Shown here: piece after piece, positions 7,153-16,001 of the stretch | Position numbering within the stretch: position 1 is the first letter of the stretch | How the letters are laid out: each line of letters opens with the position of its first letter | Assembly (NCBI GenBank): GCA_002317595.1 | Contig: DCHL01000035.1 | Location: forward strand, 3,801-33,664 | Length of the DNA stretch: 29,864 nt | Reading direction: 5' to 3' | Origin: Lachnospiraceae bacterium UBA1753 | GTDB taxonomy: Bacteria; Bacillota; Clostridia; Lachnospirales; Lachnospiraceae | Made by a program: the position numbers and the translations under genes | The notes under the pieces: generated by a model | The model's database searches: none | What the model was told of the DNA's origin: nothing | Seen by the model: only the letters and a program-made list of their open reading frames with translations

Positions 7153-8424
7153 ATGGAAGAAAAGCTATTAAGACCGCTTGCGATACTCGTGGGTCTTGAC
7201 TGCGGAAATTTTGACGACTTTCCCCATGTGATGGAGGAGATGGAAAACTTAATAGATGCCTGCGACATGGAGGTTGCAGCAAGGATGGAACAGGTCCTTG
7301 CTTCTCCCAATCCTGCCACATACATTGGCTCGGGTAAGCTTGAGGAGCTTTCACAGCTTTCTGACAATCTTGAGGCTGACTATGTTATTTTTGCCGACAA
7401 TCTGTCACCTGCACAGCTTCGCAATATACAGCGAGGAATAGATGGGGCATCAGTGATGGACAGGACAAGCCTTATCCTCAGAATTTTTTCGGAGAGGGCA
7501 AGGACAAGGGAAGCAAGACTCCAGGTGGAGTCCGCATCACTTAAATACATGCTGCCCCGGCTTGTTGGAATGAGGGAATCCCTGGGAAGACAGGGCGGTG
7601 CCTCAGGAAGCATGAGTAACAAGGGACAGGGTGAGAAGCAGATAGAGCTTGACCGCCGTCATATCGAGAAGCGTATCAGTGAGCTGGGAAGAGAACTGAA
7701 TGCCATTCAGCATGACAGGGACGTGCAGCGCAAGGCGAGGAAGGAATCGAGCATTCCGATGGTTGCACTGGTGGGCTACACCAATGCGGGCAAGTCGACG
7801 CTGATGAATGCACTGCTTCAGATGCAGGAGGCTGATGAGGAGAAGAAGGTTCTTCAGAAGGACATGCTCTTTGCTACTCTCGACACTACGGTGAGGAGAA
7901 TAATGAGGCCTGATAAGAAGGATTTCCTTCTGTCAGACACGGTAGGCTTTATCAGTAACCTGCCGACCACTCTTGTGAAGGCCTTCCGGTCCACTCTTGA
8001 GGAGGCGGTATATGCGGACCTTCTGCTGATTGTGGTGGATGCCTCAGACGAGCACAGCAGGGACCATATAAAGGTTACGGAGGACACTCTTAAGGAACTG
8101 GGTGCCGAGGAGACACCGCGAATCTATGTGTATAATAAGGCTGACAAGATGGAGGAACCCTGGAGACTGAGGCGCGGGGATGACATCTACATTTCTGCTG
8201 CAAAGGGAGATGGCATCGATGAACTCCTTTCCATGATATCAGAGAAGGTCTACTCAGGAAATGAGGTCGTTGACCTTCTGCTGCCATTTTCTGCAGGGGA
8301 TATTGTGTCAAAAATAAGCAGTGAGGCTAATATCCTATTGAGGGAGTACACGCCTGAGGGCGTGCACATAAAGGCCGACTGCCCTGCGCAGCTGGCTGGT
8401 TGGCTTAAGAAGAACGTAAAGTGA
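7153..8424 (+). CDS. hflX: GTPase HflX (ribosome-associated)
   Basis: A 423-residue HflX family GTPase, which binds the 50S subunit and splits stalled or hibernating ribosomes. The N-terminal HflX domain (LSPAQLRNIQRGIDGASVMDRTSLIL, ending in the GRQGGASG glycine loop) leads into a coiled-coil linker. The G domain follows: G1 GYTNAGKST (208-216), G3 DTVGF (262-266) and G4 NKAD (328-331). The ATG at 7153 has GAGGTG at 7144-7149. A GTG at 7123 is also open but lies in the tandem repeat and was rejected. The helD homologue follows with only one base between stop and start, so the two are co-translated or at least co-transcribed. Confidence 0.96.
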   Translation: MEEKLLRPLAILVGLDCGNFDDFPHVMEEMENLIDACDMEVAARMEQVLASPNPATYIGSGKLEELSQLSDNLEADYVIFADNLSPAQLRNIQRGIDGASVMDRTSLILRIFSERARTREARLQVESASLKYMLPRLVGMRESLGRQGGASGSMSNKGQGEKQIELDRRHIEKRISELGRELNAIQHDRDVQRKARKESSIPMVALVGYTNAGKSTLMNALLQMQEADEEKKVLQKDMLFATLDTTVRRIMRPDKKDFLLSDTVGFISNLPTTLVKAFRSTLEEAVYADLLLIVVDASDEHSRDHIKVTEDTLKELGAEETPRIYVYNKADKMEEPWRLRRGDDIYISAAKGDGIDELLSMISEKVYSGNEVVDLLLPFSAGDIVSKISSEANILLREYTPEGVHIKADCPAQLAGWLKKNVK

Positions 8425-8425
8425 A

Positions 8426-10480
8426 ATGAGACAGATGGATAAGAACGCGACTATTAATTTTATTAAAGAAATACAGGAAAAAATCGGGAATGCTATTGGT
8501 GTCATTGACTGTAGCCTTGAACTGGGGCAGCAGGATATCGAGAGCATGCAGGAGTATTACTGGCTCAACTATACAGAAATGGATGAGTATGGCTATGAGA
8601 ACTATGATAACCAGCGCGCACTTTTCCTCCAGGAGGGGATGAACCAGGAGCAGAGGAAGCTTAGAAGCCGTTACAGGAAGATGATGGCATCTCCGTTTTT
8701 TGGACGTGTTGATTTCATTTTTGATGGCGAGAGTGAGCCTGAGGTTTTCTATATCGGCCTTGCTAATTTTTCCGAGAAGAAGGGAACGGTCCCACTGATT
8801 TATGACTGGCGGGCACCGGTTTCGAGCCTTTTCTATGACTACGATGCGGGCCCGGCTTCCTACGAGGCACCGGGTGGAATCATCGAGGGAAAGATTACAG
8901 GCAAGGGCCAGTACAAGATAAGGCGTGGCAAGCTGATATACGCCTTTGACAGCGACGTGACGATAGATGACGAGGTACTTGCACGGGAACTGTCTGACAA
9001 GGGTTCCACGAGCCTTAAGAACATCATAAGCACAATACAGAAGGAACAGAATGTAATCATCAGGAATACCGCTGACAGGATTCTTGTCATCCAGGGCGTT
9101 GCGGGTTCTGGCAAGACTTCTGTTGCACTTCACAGGATTGCCTACCTTCTGTACCACGACAGGCAGAACCTGACATCGCAGAATGTCCTGATACTGTCTC
9201 CGAATGGTATTTTTTCAGACTACATCTCGCACATACTGCCTGAACTTGGTGAGGAGAACATCCTTGAGATGAGCTTTGATACCTTCGCCTACAGGGAGCT
9301 TCGCAAGGTGGCGTGTGATACCGAGGATAAGTGTGATCTCATGGAGAAGCTTCTTGCAGGGGATGACAATCCTGGAGGCTACAGGGACAAGCAGTCGGCG
9401 GAATTTGTCGCAGAGCTTGATGGTTTCATTCTCATGCTGGATGACACGCTTCCTGAGTTTAAGGATGTGCGAATCAGGAAGTGGACCATGAAGGCGTCAG
9501 AGATTGAGAATATGTTCTTCTACAAGTTCATTGATCTTCCTATCCTGTCGAGGATGGAGGCGATTGGTGAGAAGATTCTCGATGAATACGAGACGCTTTA
9601 TCCGCCGATTTCCCAGGAGGAGAAGGATGAGTTCTATCTCTATCTCCACAGTATGCTGAGAACTACTGACCTGTATGAAATCTATAATGAATTCCTTGAG
9701 GAGCAGGGCATGGAGACACTGCCGGACGTAGAACCCGAGAAGAGGATTATTCCCTATGCGGATGTATATCCGCTTCTCTATCTGAAGCACTCGCTTTCGG
9801 TTCATAGGGATAACAGAAGGATTAAGCATCTGATTATCGACGAGATGCAGGATTATACCTACCTTCAGTACAGGATTCTGGAGAGGATGTTCAGCTGCAG
9901 AATGACCATTCTCGGAGACAAGGCACAGACTCTTGACGATGAGTCGAGGGATGTCACATCCTTCCTTCCTGGAATTCTTGGCCGGGATATCAAAATCCTT
10001 CAAATGAACAAGAGTTACAGGAACACGGTTGAGATTGCCACCTGGGCTTCTTCCATCGCTGGAGAGGAGACAGAGCAGTTTGAACGCCACGGAGATGCAG
10101 TAAGAATAGTGGATGCAGCGGACTGCCAGGCGGCCGCAAAGGATATTGCAGAACGTTATTTCTCACTTCCTGAAGTGGAGACGGCGGCTGTAATCACCTT
10201 TACGATTGATGCGGCGAGACTCCTGCATGGCGAGCTTCTTGCAATATGCGGGGAGCAGGAGCGTGACTCGTCGGTCATCAGTATCATTGACAGCGGAAGC
10301 CGTCACTTCAGGCCTGGGCTTACGGTTATTCCGTATTATCTCGCCAAGGGACTTGAGTTCGAGCAGGTGTATCTGCTTGATGACGGACGAGAAGGAATAA
10401 TTTTTGACCAGGCAAGGTACATTGCGGGTACAAGGGCGCTTCATGCACTCAGCGTATACAGAGTTTTGGAGGTGAGATAG
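8426..10480 (+). CDS. helD: HelD-like RNA polymerase-recycling ATPase (UvrD/Rep superfamily 1)
   Basis: A 684-residue superfamily 1 helicase-like protein of the HelD branch. The N-terminus is a long helical arm (about 1-75), then a segment with PLIYDWRAPVSSLFYDY typical of HelD. Walker A is GVAGSGKTS (224-232) and Walker B IIDEMQD (470-476). A late motif TVIPYYLAKGLEFEQVYLLD and a closing TRALHALSVYRV match superfamily 1 motifs V and VI. HelD removes stalled RNA polymerase from DNA. At 684 residues it is somewhat shorter than B. subtilis HelD, but all motor motifs are present. The start at 8426 is one base after the hflX stop; the ATG at 8435 is an alternative. The gene ends in a strongly structured intergenic element. 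Confidence 0.88.
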   Translation: MRQMDKNATINFIKEIQEKIGNAIGVIDCSLELGQQDIESMQEYYWLNYTEMDEYGYENYDNQRALFLQEGMNQEQRKLRSRYRKMMASPFFGRVDFIFDGESEPEVFYIGLANFSEKKGTVPLIYDWRAPVSSLFYDYDAGPASYEAPGGIIEGKITGKGQYKIRRGKLIYAFDSDVTIDDEVLARELSDKGSTSLKNIISTIQKEQNVIIRNTADRILVIQGVAGSGKTSVALHRIAYLLYHDRQNLTSQNVLILSPNGIFSDYISHILPELGEENILEMSFDTFAYRELRKVACDTEDKCDLMEKLLAGDDNPGGYRDKQSAEFVAELDGFILMLDDTLPEFKDVRIRKWTMKASEIENMFFYKFIDLPILSRMEAIGEKILDEYETLYPPISQEEKDEFYLYLHSMLRTTDLYEIYNEFLEEQGMETLPDVEPEKRIIPYADVYPLLYLKHSLSVHRDNRRIKHLIIDEMQDYTYLQYRILERMFSCRMTILGDKAQTLDDESRDVTSFLPGILGRDIKILQMNKSYRNTVEIATWASSIAGEETEQFERHGDAVRIVDAADCQAAAKDIAERYFSLPEVETAAVITFTIDAARLLHGELLAICGEQERDSSVISIIDSGSRHFRPGLTVIPYYLAKGLEFEQVYLLDDGREGIIFDQARYIAGTRALHALSVYRVLEVR

Positions 10481-10586
10481 TGTGAAAAAAGTGCTACGCA
10501 CTTTTTCTCATGCGAAAAATTTGTTTTACTGCGCTTCACAAATTTTTCGCCTCACACTTCTCTGAAAAAGCGCAGAGAAATGTGAG
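10479..10586 (+). promoter_or_regulatory. Structured intergenic element with mutually exclusive helices
   Basis: Four helices can be drawn. H1: 10486-10494 with 10498-10506 (AAAAAGTGC/GCACTTTTT). H2: 10512-10524 with 10538-10550, 13 perfect bp (GCGAAAAATTTGT / ACAAATTTTTCGC). H-outer: AGTGTGA (10479-10485) with TCACACT (10552-10558), enclosing H1 and H2. H3: 10551-10564 with 10573-10586, 13 pairs and one C-A mismatch. H-outer and H3 share 10552-10558 and so exclude each other. H3 covers TGTGAG, the only Shine-Dalgarno-like sequence before the ATG at 10592. It could be a translational switch or a mobile palindromic repeat. Confidence 0.65.
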
Positions 10587-10591
10587 ATGAT

Positions 10592-11086
10592 ATGAAATTC
10601 AAATCTATAAATGAGACAGAAAAATTTACCTACGATGACTGCCAGCTGTTTAAGCTGATTGATGGTGAGGGGATGGTTACAGCAGAGCTTGAGGCGCTCA
10701 TTGTTCGCCCCGACAATTCGCAGAATTCAAATTATACAAACAGCTATGCGGGCACAGTGACTGCCACCTTTGCTGACGGCAGGATTACGGGAGCCGTGCG
10801 CGAGGGCTGCAGGAGATTTGATGCCAATGATGTGCTCATCGAGGAGATCCCGGATAAGCAACTTGATGATGAGCAGGTTGAGCTTCTCAAGAAGGAGATT
10901 GACGGCGCATATCTGTACGAGGTCAGGACATCGGACCTTGGAGACGGCAGGAGAGAGGCTGTGCTCTGCCTCGAGTGTCCCGGAGAGGATATAGCAGGTA
11001 CAGATTCTGTCATCTTCAGAATTGAGATTGAGTGCGGTGACATTATTTTTGCCTGGGACAAGTACATGAACAGGGTGCAGATGTAA
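10592..11086 (+). CDS. Conserved-looking protein of unknown function
   Basis: 164 residues, acidic and soluble, with no signal peptide or membrane segment. It appears to be an all-beta/alpha protein, with strands such as YAGTVTATF, GRITGAVREG, EAVLCLECPG and SVIFRIEIECGDIIFAW and a central helix LDDEQVELLKKEIDGAY. I do not recognise a domain. Its only near ribosome-binding signal lies in the 3' arm of the hairpin just upstream. The radical SAM gene starts 21 bp after it on the same strand. Composition resembles its neighbours, and the long open frame with a plausible start supports a real gene. Confidence 0.75.
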   Translation: MKFKSINETEKFTYDDCQLFKLIDGEGMVTAELEALIVRPDNSQNSNYTNSYAGTVTATFADGRITGAVREGCRRFDANDVLIEEIPDKQLDDEQVELLKKEIDGAYLYEVRTSDLGDGRREAVLCLECPGEDIAGTDSVIFRIEIECGDIIFAWDKYMNRVQM

Positions 11087-11107
11087 TCGCCTTTTGGAGC
11101 AGCGTCT

Positions 11108-12028
11108 ATGATCTTACTTTCAGAATACCTTAAGCAGGAATACGGGGAAAAAATATATAAGATAAGCCTCGACTGCGGCTTTACCTGTCCAAACCGTGAT
11201 GGTACGGCAGGCGTTGGTGGCTGCGTGTTCTGTTCGGGAAAGGGCTCGGGGGATTTCGCTTCCTCAAAGAAGGCGACGCTTGCTGAGCAGATTGAGGCGG
11301 GCAAGGTGCAGACCAGAGGTAAGCAGTCAAAGGATGTGCCTGAAGGGAATCGAAGGTATATTGCATATTTTCAGGCCTTCACAAGTACCTATGCACCCGC
11401 AGAGCAGCTGAGGTCACTGTTCATGGAAGCAGCAGAGCGTGATGATATCGCCATTGTCTCTATTGCCACAAGGCCTGACTGCCTTGGCGGGGAGGTTCTG
11501 AAGGTGATTGAGGAGGTTAACCGGATTAAACCCGTCTGGGTGGAACTGGGGCTTCAGACAATCCATGAAAAGAGCGCAGAGTACATCAACAGATGCTATC
11601 CTCTTCCAGTGTATGACAGGGCAGTAGAGAATCTTGAAAAAATCGGTCTTTCCCAGATTATCACTCATCTGATACTTGGACTTCCAGGGGAGAGTGAGGA
11701 AATGATGCTTGAGAGTGTCAGATATGTGGCAGAGAAGCCTAAGGACCCGTCAAAGGCCGGAATCAAGCTTCAGCTCCTCCATGTGATTGAGGGAACGAAA
11801 CTGTCAGAGGATTTCAGAAACGGCCGGTTTGAGACCCTTGATATGGATTACTATGTCAGTCTTGTTGGAAAGTGTGTGAGACTCCTGCCTGAAGAAATGG
11901 TACTTCACAGGATGACTGGGGATGGGGATAAGAAAACCCTCATCTCACCCCTTTGGAGCGGAGATAAGAAGAGGGTTCTGAATGCGCTTATGAAAGAGAT
12001 TGGGGCGCGTCGTCAATCTCGGGATTAG
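11108..12028 (+). CDS. Radical SAM protein, YtqA/YhcC family (TIGR01212-like)
   Basis: A 306-residue radical SAM enzyme. It has the family's widened iron-sulfur motif, C27-x11-C39-x2-C42 inside [21 protein letters not shown], plus the downstream [30 protein letters not shown] and [10 protein letters not shown] segments and the C-terminal [10 protein letters not shown] block. Members such as B. subtilis YtqA and E. coli YhcC are widespread, but their substrate is not firmly established. Length is normal. The 3' end overlaps the convergent chemoreceptor gene by 41 bp, so its last 13 codons are also antisense to the receptor's tail. Confidence 0.9.
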   Translation: MILLSEYLKQEYGEKIYKISLDCGFTCPNRDGTAGVGGCVFCSGKGSGDFASSKKATLAEQIEAGKVQTRGKQSKDVPEGNRRYIAYFQAFTSTYAPAEQLRSLFMEAAERDDIAIVSIATRPDCLGGEVLKVIEEVNRIKPVWVELGLQTIHEKSAEYINRCYPLPVYDRAVENLEKIGLSQIITHLILGLPGESEEMMLESVRYVAEKPKDPSKAGIKLQLLHVIEGTKLSEDFRNGRFETLDMDYYVSLVGKCVRLLPEEMVLHRMTGDGDKKTLISPLWSGDKKRVLNALMKEIGARRQSRD

Positions 12029-13784
12029 GATTCGTATCAGGATCAGAATTATGATCAGAATCAGAATCAACCCTGAATCCGCTGGCAAGCTCTGAGAGAC
12101 GTGCTGTCTGGACTGTCACGCCCTCCATTGCTGACATTACGTCGCGCATGTTGTTTACAAGATCTGAGGTGTTGCCGGCTACATTCGTGATTCCGACTGT
12201 ACTTTCATGGACCGCATCTGCAATCATCTCGTTGTTAGATACTAGCTCAGCCATAATACCCTGTACCTGCTCTGAGGCATTCTTTATTCCACTCAGAATG
12301 GCCATTACTGCATCTGAATCCTTTGCGTACTGGATTCCCGTTTCTTCAAGCTTATCGTAGTCAGGCATTACCCGTTCATTAACAAAATCCGCAAGCTGTT
12401 TTGCATTCTCAGCAAGCTTCTCAACCGAAAGGACAACTGTTGAAGAAATCTCGTTGATATGCTCTGCTGTTGACCTTGAGTCATCGGCAAGCTTTCTTAT
12501 CTCCTCGGCGACAACGGAGAAGCCACGTCCTGCCTCACCGGCACGGGCCGCCTCGATGCTTGCATTGAGTGCAAGGAGATTAGTCTGTGAGCTGATTGAG
12601 AGAATCTCGTCGGTAAGAGAGTTGATTCTGTCAATCTGCTTGCTTTCCTTAATTGACTCCGCAAGCGCATTTCCAATTCCGCTAACAATTTCCTCTGCAT
12701 TTCTTTTGCTCTCACGTGCATCATCCTGAAGGGTGAGTGCACGGCTGGTGATTTCCCTGGCAAATTCTGTACCATCATTAACTCTGGCAGCTACAGCATC
12801 TACTGACTCGCCAGCTTTTCTTGTGTGCTCTGACTCCGTTCCGAGAGTAGCAGCTACCTCCTGCATTCTTGCAGCAAGCTCTTCAGTGATGGCGGAGGTG
12901 TCATCAGCACTTACATTCGCCTTGTCTGTACTTGCAAGTACGAGGTCCTGGCTTGCAGCTATCTCATTACATGCGTTGATGAGCTCGCCCATAACAACTT
13001 CGAGCTGCTCAATGAATTCGTTGATTCCACCTACAAGACCTGCAACCTCGTCCTTTGAGGTGACTGCGACACGCATGCTGAGGTCACATTTTTTCTCATG
13101 AAGGTCATTAATGATATCCTGCATTGACGCGGTTGCCCTGGTGACGGGAGATACAATTGTCCTTACAGCAATGAACAGGACTGTGATGGAGAGAAGCAGC
13201 AGTATTGCTATTGCAACATATATTGTCTTCTTGGAGGTGCCTGCAACTGAAATAAGACTGGCCTTGCCCTCGTTTAATGAAGCATCTGACTTCTCAATCA
13301 GGCTGTCGATATAAAAGCCGACAGACTTGGTAATTGGAGCGAGATTGTTGGTGACGTAGATGTTGGCTGTTTCCTTGTCGTTGGCACCACTGGCTTCAAT
13401 TATCTGGTTAATGGAATTGTTGAAGCCTTCTATTCTCAGGGAGAGCTTGTCAAAATCAGCCTGCTCCTCTTCTGAAGTAATCTTGCCTGAATATGAATTA
13501 AGGAGCTCCACCAGCTCTGCCTCGTTGGCCTCGATATCCTTGGCGTAATCCTCCATGGTTCCCTTGAGCTTTGTATTGATATGGTTGTACATAATCTGCT
13601 GAGTCTTAAGATATACCACCTTTATCTGATGAAGTTCATCGCTCTTTACTACTTCCGTTGAGAGAAGTTCTGTACTCGCATTTGATATGGATGTAATGCT
13701 TGTGTTCAGATAGAGCAGTACGGCTACTGCAACCATGATGATGATTGCAATGACAATGGCAAACTTTGAACCTATTTTTTTCAT
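11988..13784 (-). CDS. Methyl-accepting chemotaxis protein
   Basis: A 598-residue transmembrane chemoreceptor. TM1 is at about 8-25. An extracellular, mainly helical sensor of about 160 residues follows (4-helix-bundle type by its helical pattern). TM2 is about 187-208, then a HAMP domain (about 209-262) and a long coiled coil. The signalling tip contains [20 protein letters not shown] and [15 protein letters not shown] (about 397-433). The tail after FRVD is low complexity, rich in Asp, Asn, Ser and Pro, encoded by a degenerate 8-bp repeat. No CheR-binding pentapeptide is seen. The start has GGAGGTG 7-8 bp upstream on the minus strand. It would couple CheA/CheW to an unknown ligand, implying a motile organism; no other chemotaxis gene is in the window. 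It overlaps the convergent radical SAM gene. Confidence 0.95.
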   Translation of the reverse strand: MKKIGSKFAIVIAIIIMVAVAVLLYLNTSITSISNASTELLSTEVVKSDELHQIKVVYLKTQQIMYNHINTKLKGTMEDYAKDIEANEAELVELLNSYSGKITSEEEQADFDKLSLRIEGFNNSINQIIEASGANDKETANIYVTNNLAPITKSVGFYIDSLIEKSDASLNEGKASLISVAGTSKKTIYVAIAILLLLSITVLFIAVRTIVSPVTRATASMQDIINDLHEKKCDLSMRVAVTSKDEVAGLVGGINEFIEQLEVVMGELINACNEIAASQDLVLASTDKANVSADDTSAITEELAARMQEVAATLGTESEHTRKAGESVDAVAARVNDGTEFAREITSRALTLQDDARESKRNAEEIVSGIGNALAESIKESKQIDRINSLTDEILSISSQTNLLALNASIEAARAGEAGRGFSVVAEEIRKLADDSRSTAEHINEISSTVVLSVEKLAENAKQLADFVNERVMPDYDKLEETGIQYAKDSDAVMAILSGIKNASEQVQGIMAELVSNNEMIADAVHESTVGITNVAGNTSDLVNNMRDVMSAMEGVTVQTARLSELASGFRVDSDSDHNSDPDTNPNPEIDDAPQSLS

Positions 13785-13820
13785 GAAATCACACCTCCGA
13801 GTGCATAATTGATTGGTTTA

Positions 13821-13850
13821 ATTTTACTTGTTTGGATGCCCCGGTGTCAA
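13821..13850 (-). promoter_or_regulatory. Candidate sigma-A promoter of the chemoreceptor gene
   Basis: On the minus strand, a consensus TTGACA (13850-13845), an 18-bp spacer and TAAAAT (13826-13821) lie between the araC-type gene's stop and the chemoreceptor's GGAGGTG. Chemotaxis genes can also use sigma-D, but I did not see a clear sigma-D motif here. Confidence 0.6.
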
Positions 13851-13863
13851 TGAAAGCAATGTA

Positions 13864-14688
13864 CTACTTTCGGTACATGCTGGGCGACATACCCGTTTCT
13901 TTACGGAAGGCTTTTGAAAAATACAGGTTGTTTTCAAAACCTGTCGAAAGTGCAATGGCTGTAATTGATAAGCCTGTGTTCCTTAGCAGGGTGCAGGCCT
14001 GACGGATACGGTAGTCTGTCAGGTATTCCTTGGGCGAACACTCGAGGTGCTCCCGGAAGACCCTGAAGAGGTGGCTTCTGCTGATTCCGACATAGTCAGC
14101 TATCTCTTCGATTGAGATGGGATATGAGTAGTTGGCAGCGATGTAATCAGTAGCCTTTTTCACATAGGTAGCCTGGATGTCATTTTCGTCCGTGACAACA
14201 GGGGATATTGAGAGGTAGTACGACAGTGCTGAGTACAGGGCGCCTGTCATTTCCACGTTGTTCACAAGGTTATTGCCACGCGCATCATATATGTGCAGCA
14301 GCTTTTTGCGGATTGCCAGGTCATCCTCCGGTGAAGCGGTTATAACAGGGTACTGTCTCGTGAATGCAGTCGCGTGGATTATGAGGGCCGCATCGGAACC
14401 GGCAAAGCCCACCCAGTAATATTTCCAGGGGTCATCCCTGTCTGCCCAGTAGGTGATTTCCGTGTAGGGATATACCAGAAAGCTGTCGCCAGTAGTTAGT
14501 GTATATACCTTGTCGCCGACCTTGTAATATCCCTTCCCTGACACTACATGATGGATGAGAAAGTGATCGCGTACTCCCGGACCCCACTGGTGTGAGGGCT
14601 CGCACTGCTGGTAGCCGACATTGTATACGGAGAGTGAGACCATCTTGGGGTCAGTGGATTTGAAATTCTGCTTGAAAGTAATTGCCAT
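13864..14688 (-). CDS. AraC-family transcriptional regulator, likely of the gal genes
   Basis: 274 residues. The N-terminal part (about 20-110) is an AraC-type cupin sensor with HHVVSGKGYYKVGDKVYTL and the PWKYYWVGFAG signature common in sugar-responsive members such as MsmR/RafR. The C-terminal domain (about 178-274) carries two helix-turn-helix units: ISIEEIADYVGISRSHLFRVF, then SITAIALSTGFENNLYFSKAFRKETGMSPSMYR. It is transcribed divergently from galK, so it probably controls galK-galT in response to galactose or an alpha-galactoside; this is inferred from position. GAGGA sits 7-12 bases before its ATG on the minus strand. It could also feed into the alpha-galactosidase gene 9 kb away. Confidence 0.92.
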   Translation of the reverse strand: MAITFKQNFKSTDPKMVSLSVYNVGYQQCEPSHQWGPGVRDHFLIHHVVSGKGYYKVGDKVYTLTTGDSFLVYPYTEITYWADRDDPWKYYWVGFAGSDAALIIHATAFTRQYPVITASPEDDLAIRKKLLHIYDARGNNLVNNVEMTGALYSALSYYLSISPVVTDENDIQATYVKKATDYIAANYSYPISIEEIADYVGISRSHLFRVFREHLECSPKEYLTDYRIRQACTLLRNTGLSITAIALSTGFENNLYFSKAFRKETGMSPSMYRK

Positions 14689-14717
14689 ATTTTTTCCTCA
14701 AGGCTTTATGCAACATT

Positions 14718-14773
14718 TTTACATATAGATATCACATTAGAATATAGTGTATTTCGGAACAAAATGATAGTGT
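14718..14773 (+). promoter_or_regulatory. Candidate galK promoter with a pair of operator-like repeats
   Basis: TTTACA (14718-14723), a long 19-bp spacer and TATAGT (14743-14748) form a weak promoter, as expected for an activated one. ATAGTGT occurs at 14744-14750 and again at 14767-14773, a 23-bp period that puts both on the same helix face, as AraC-type half sites often are. The first overlaps the -10 box, so its sign of action is unclear. The whole araC-galK gap is 107 bp. Confidence 0.4.
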
Positions 14774-14795
14774 TAATCTACCGAAAGGAATTATT

Positions 14796-15998
14796 TTGAA
14801 CCAAAAGAGAGGGTATGGTGAGGACATGGAGTATTCAAATCTTGTTAAAGAAAAATTCGTAGAGCTTTTTGGCGAGCAGCCTGATGGCGTGTATTTTGCA
14901 CCTGGAAGAGTAAATCTTATCGGTGAGCATACTGATTACAATGGTGGTCATGTGTTCCCCTGTGCTCTTACAATTGGAACCTACGGCGCAGTCAGGAAGC
15001 GTGATGATAATAAGCTGAGATTCTATTCAATTAACTTTGAGAAGGCTGGAGTCATTGAGACTACGCTTGAGGAGTGCGTTCCTGCCAATGCAGCGAAGGA
15101 TGGATGGACAGCATATCCCAAGGGAGTTGTGTGGACCTTCGGTAAGAAGGGCAATCCTATTGACAAGGGAATTGACGTGGTAATTTATGGAAATATTCCC
15201 AACGGTTCAGGCCTGTCGTCATCTGCTTCCCTTGAGGTACTCATCGGAACCATGCTGAGAGACCTCTTCGGATATGAGCTTTCAATGGTTGATATCGCGC
15301 TTTATGGTCAGTACTCAGAGAACAATTACAACGGAATGAACTGTGGAATCATGGACCAGTTTGCATCTGCAATGGGCAAGAAGGACAATGCAATCTTCCT
15401 TGACTGTGCAACCCTGAATTACGAGTATGCGCCCATGGTGCTTCCTGATGCGAAAATCGTTATCACTAACAGCAAGGTTAAGCATTCGCTTGTGGATTCT
15501 GCATACAACGAGCGCCGATCATCCTGCGAGAAGGCTCTCGAGGAACTTCAGGCAGTGATTGGGATCAAGACCCTCGGCGACCTCTCTGAGGAGGAGTTCG
15601 AGCAGTACAAGATTGCCATAAAGGATGAGGTAAGAGTAAAGAGGGCTAAGCATGCGGTATATGAGAACCAGCGTACAATCAGGGCGGTTGAGGCTCTTAA
15701 GAACAGCGACATCGAGGAGTTCGGCAAGCTTATGAATGCGTCACATGTATCACTTAGGGACGATTACGAGACCAGCTGCGAGGAGTGCGACATCCTTGCT
15801 GAGACCGCATGGACAATCCCTGGAGTAATCGGCTCTCGAATCACAGGTGGCGGATTTGGCGGATGTGTTGTTTCACTTGTGAAAAATGATTCGGTTGACC
15901 TCTTCAAGGAGAAGATTACTGCAATTTACAAGGAGAAGACAGGCATCGACTGTGAGATTTATGTTGTTGATTGTGGCGATGGAGCAGGAAGGATTTAA
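14796..15998 (+). CDS. galK: Galactokinase
   Basis: A 400-residue GHMP kinase that phosphorylates alpha-D-galactose to galactose 1-phosphate, the first Leloir step. The galactokinase signature is near the N-terminus (APGRVNLIGEHTDYNGGHVFP). The GHMP ATP loop is NIPNGSGLSSSASLEV and motif 3 is ITGGGFGGCVVSLV. The TTG at 14796 has AAGGA at 14785-14789 with 6-bp spacing. The in-frame ATG at 14826 would give 390 residues, closer to the usual start, but its GGTGAGG is only 2 bp away. The TTG is therefore kept, with real doubt. galT follows after 3 bp, so the two form an operon. Confidence 0.95.
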   Translation: MNQKRGYGEDMEYSNLVKEKFVELFGEQPDGVYFAPGRVNLIGEHTDYNGGHVFPCALTIGTYGAVRKRDDNKLRFYSINFEKAGVIETTLEECVPANAAKDGWTAYPKGVVWTFGKKGNPIDKGIDVVIYGNIPNGSGLSSSASLEVLIGTMLRDLFGYELSMVDIALYGQYSENNYNGMNCGIMDQFASAMGKKDNAIFLDCATLNYEYAPMVLPDAKIVITNSKVKHSLVDSAYNERRSSCEKALEELQAVIGIKTLGDLSEEEFEQYKIAIKDEVRVKRAKHAVYENQRTIRAVEALKNSDIEEFGKLMNASHVSLRDDYETSCEECDILAETAWTIPGVIGSRITGGGFGGCVVSLVKNDSVDLFKEKITAIYKEKTGIDCEIYVVDCGDGAGRI

Positions 15999-16001
15999 GC
16001 T

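Noticed and set aside
8405..9157. 250-codon minus-strand open frame opposite helD
   Set aside because: Shadow of the conserved HelD N-terminal and Walker A region.
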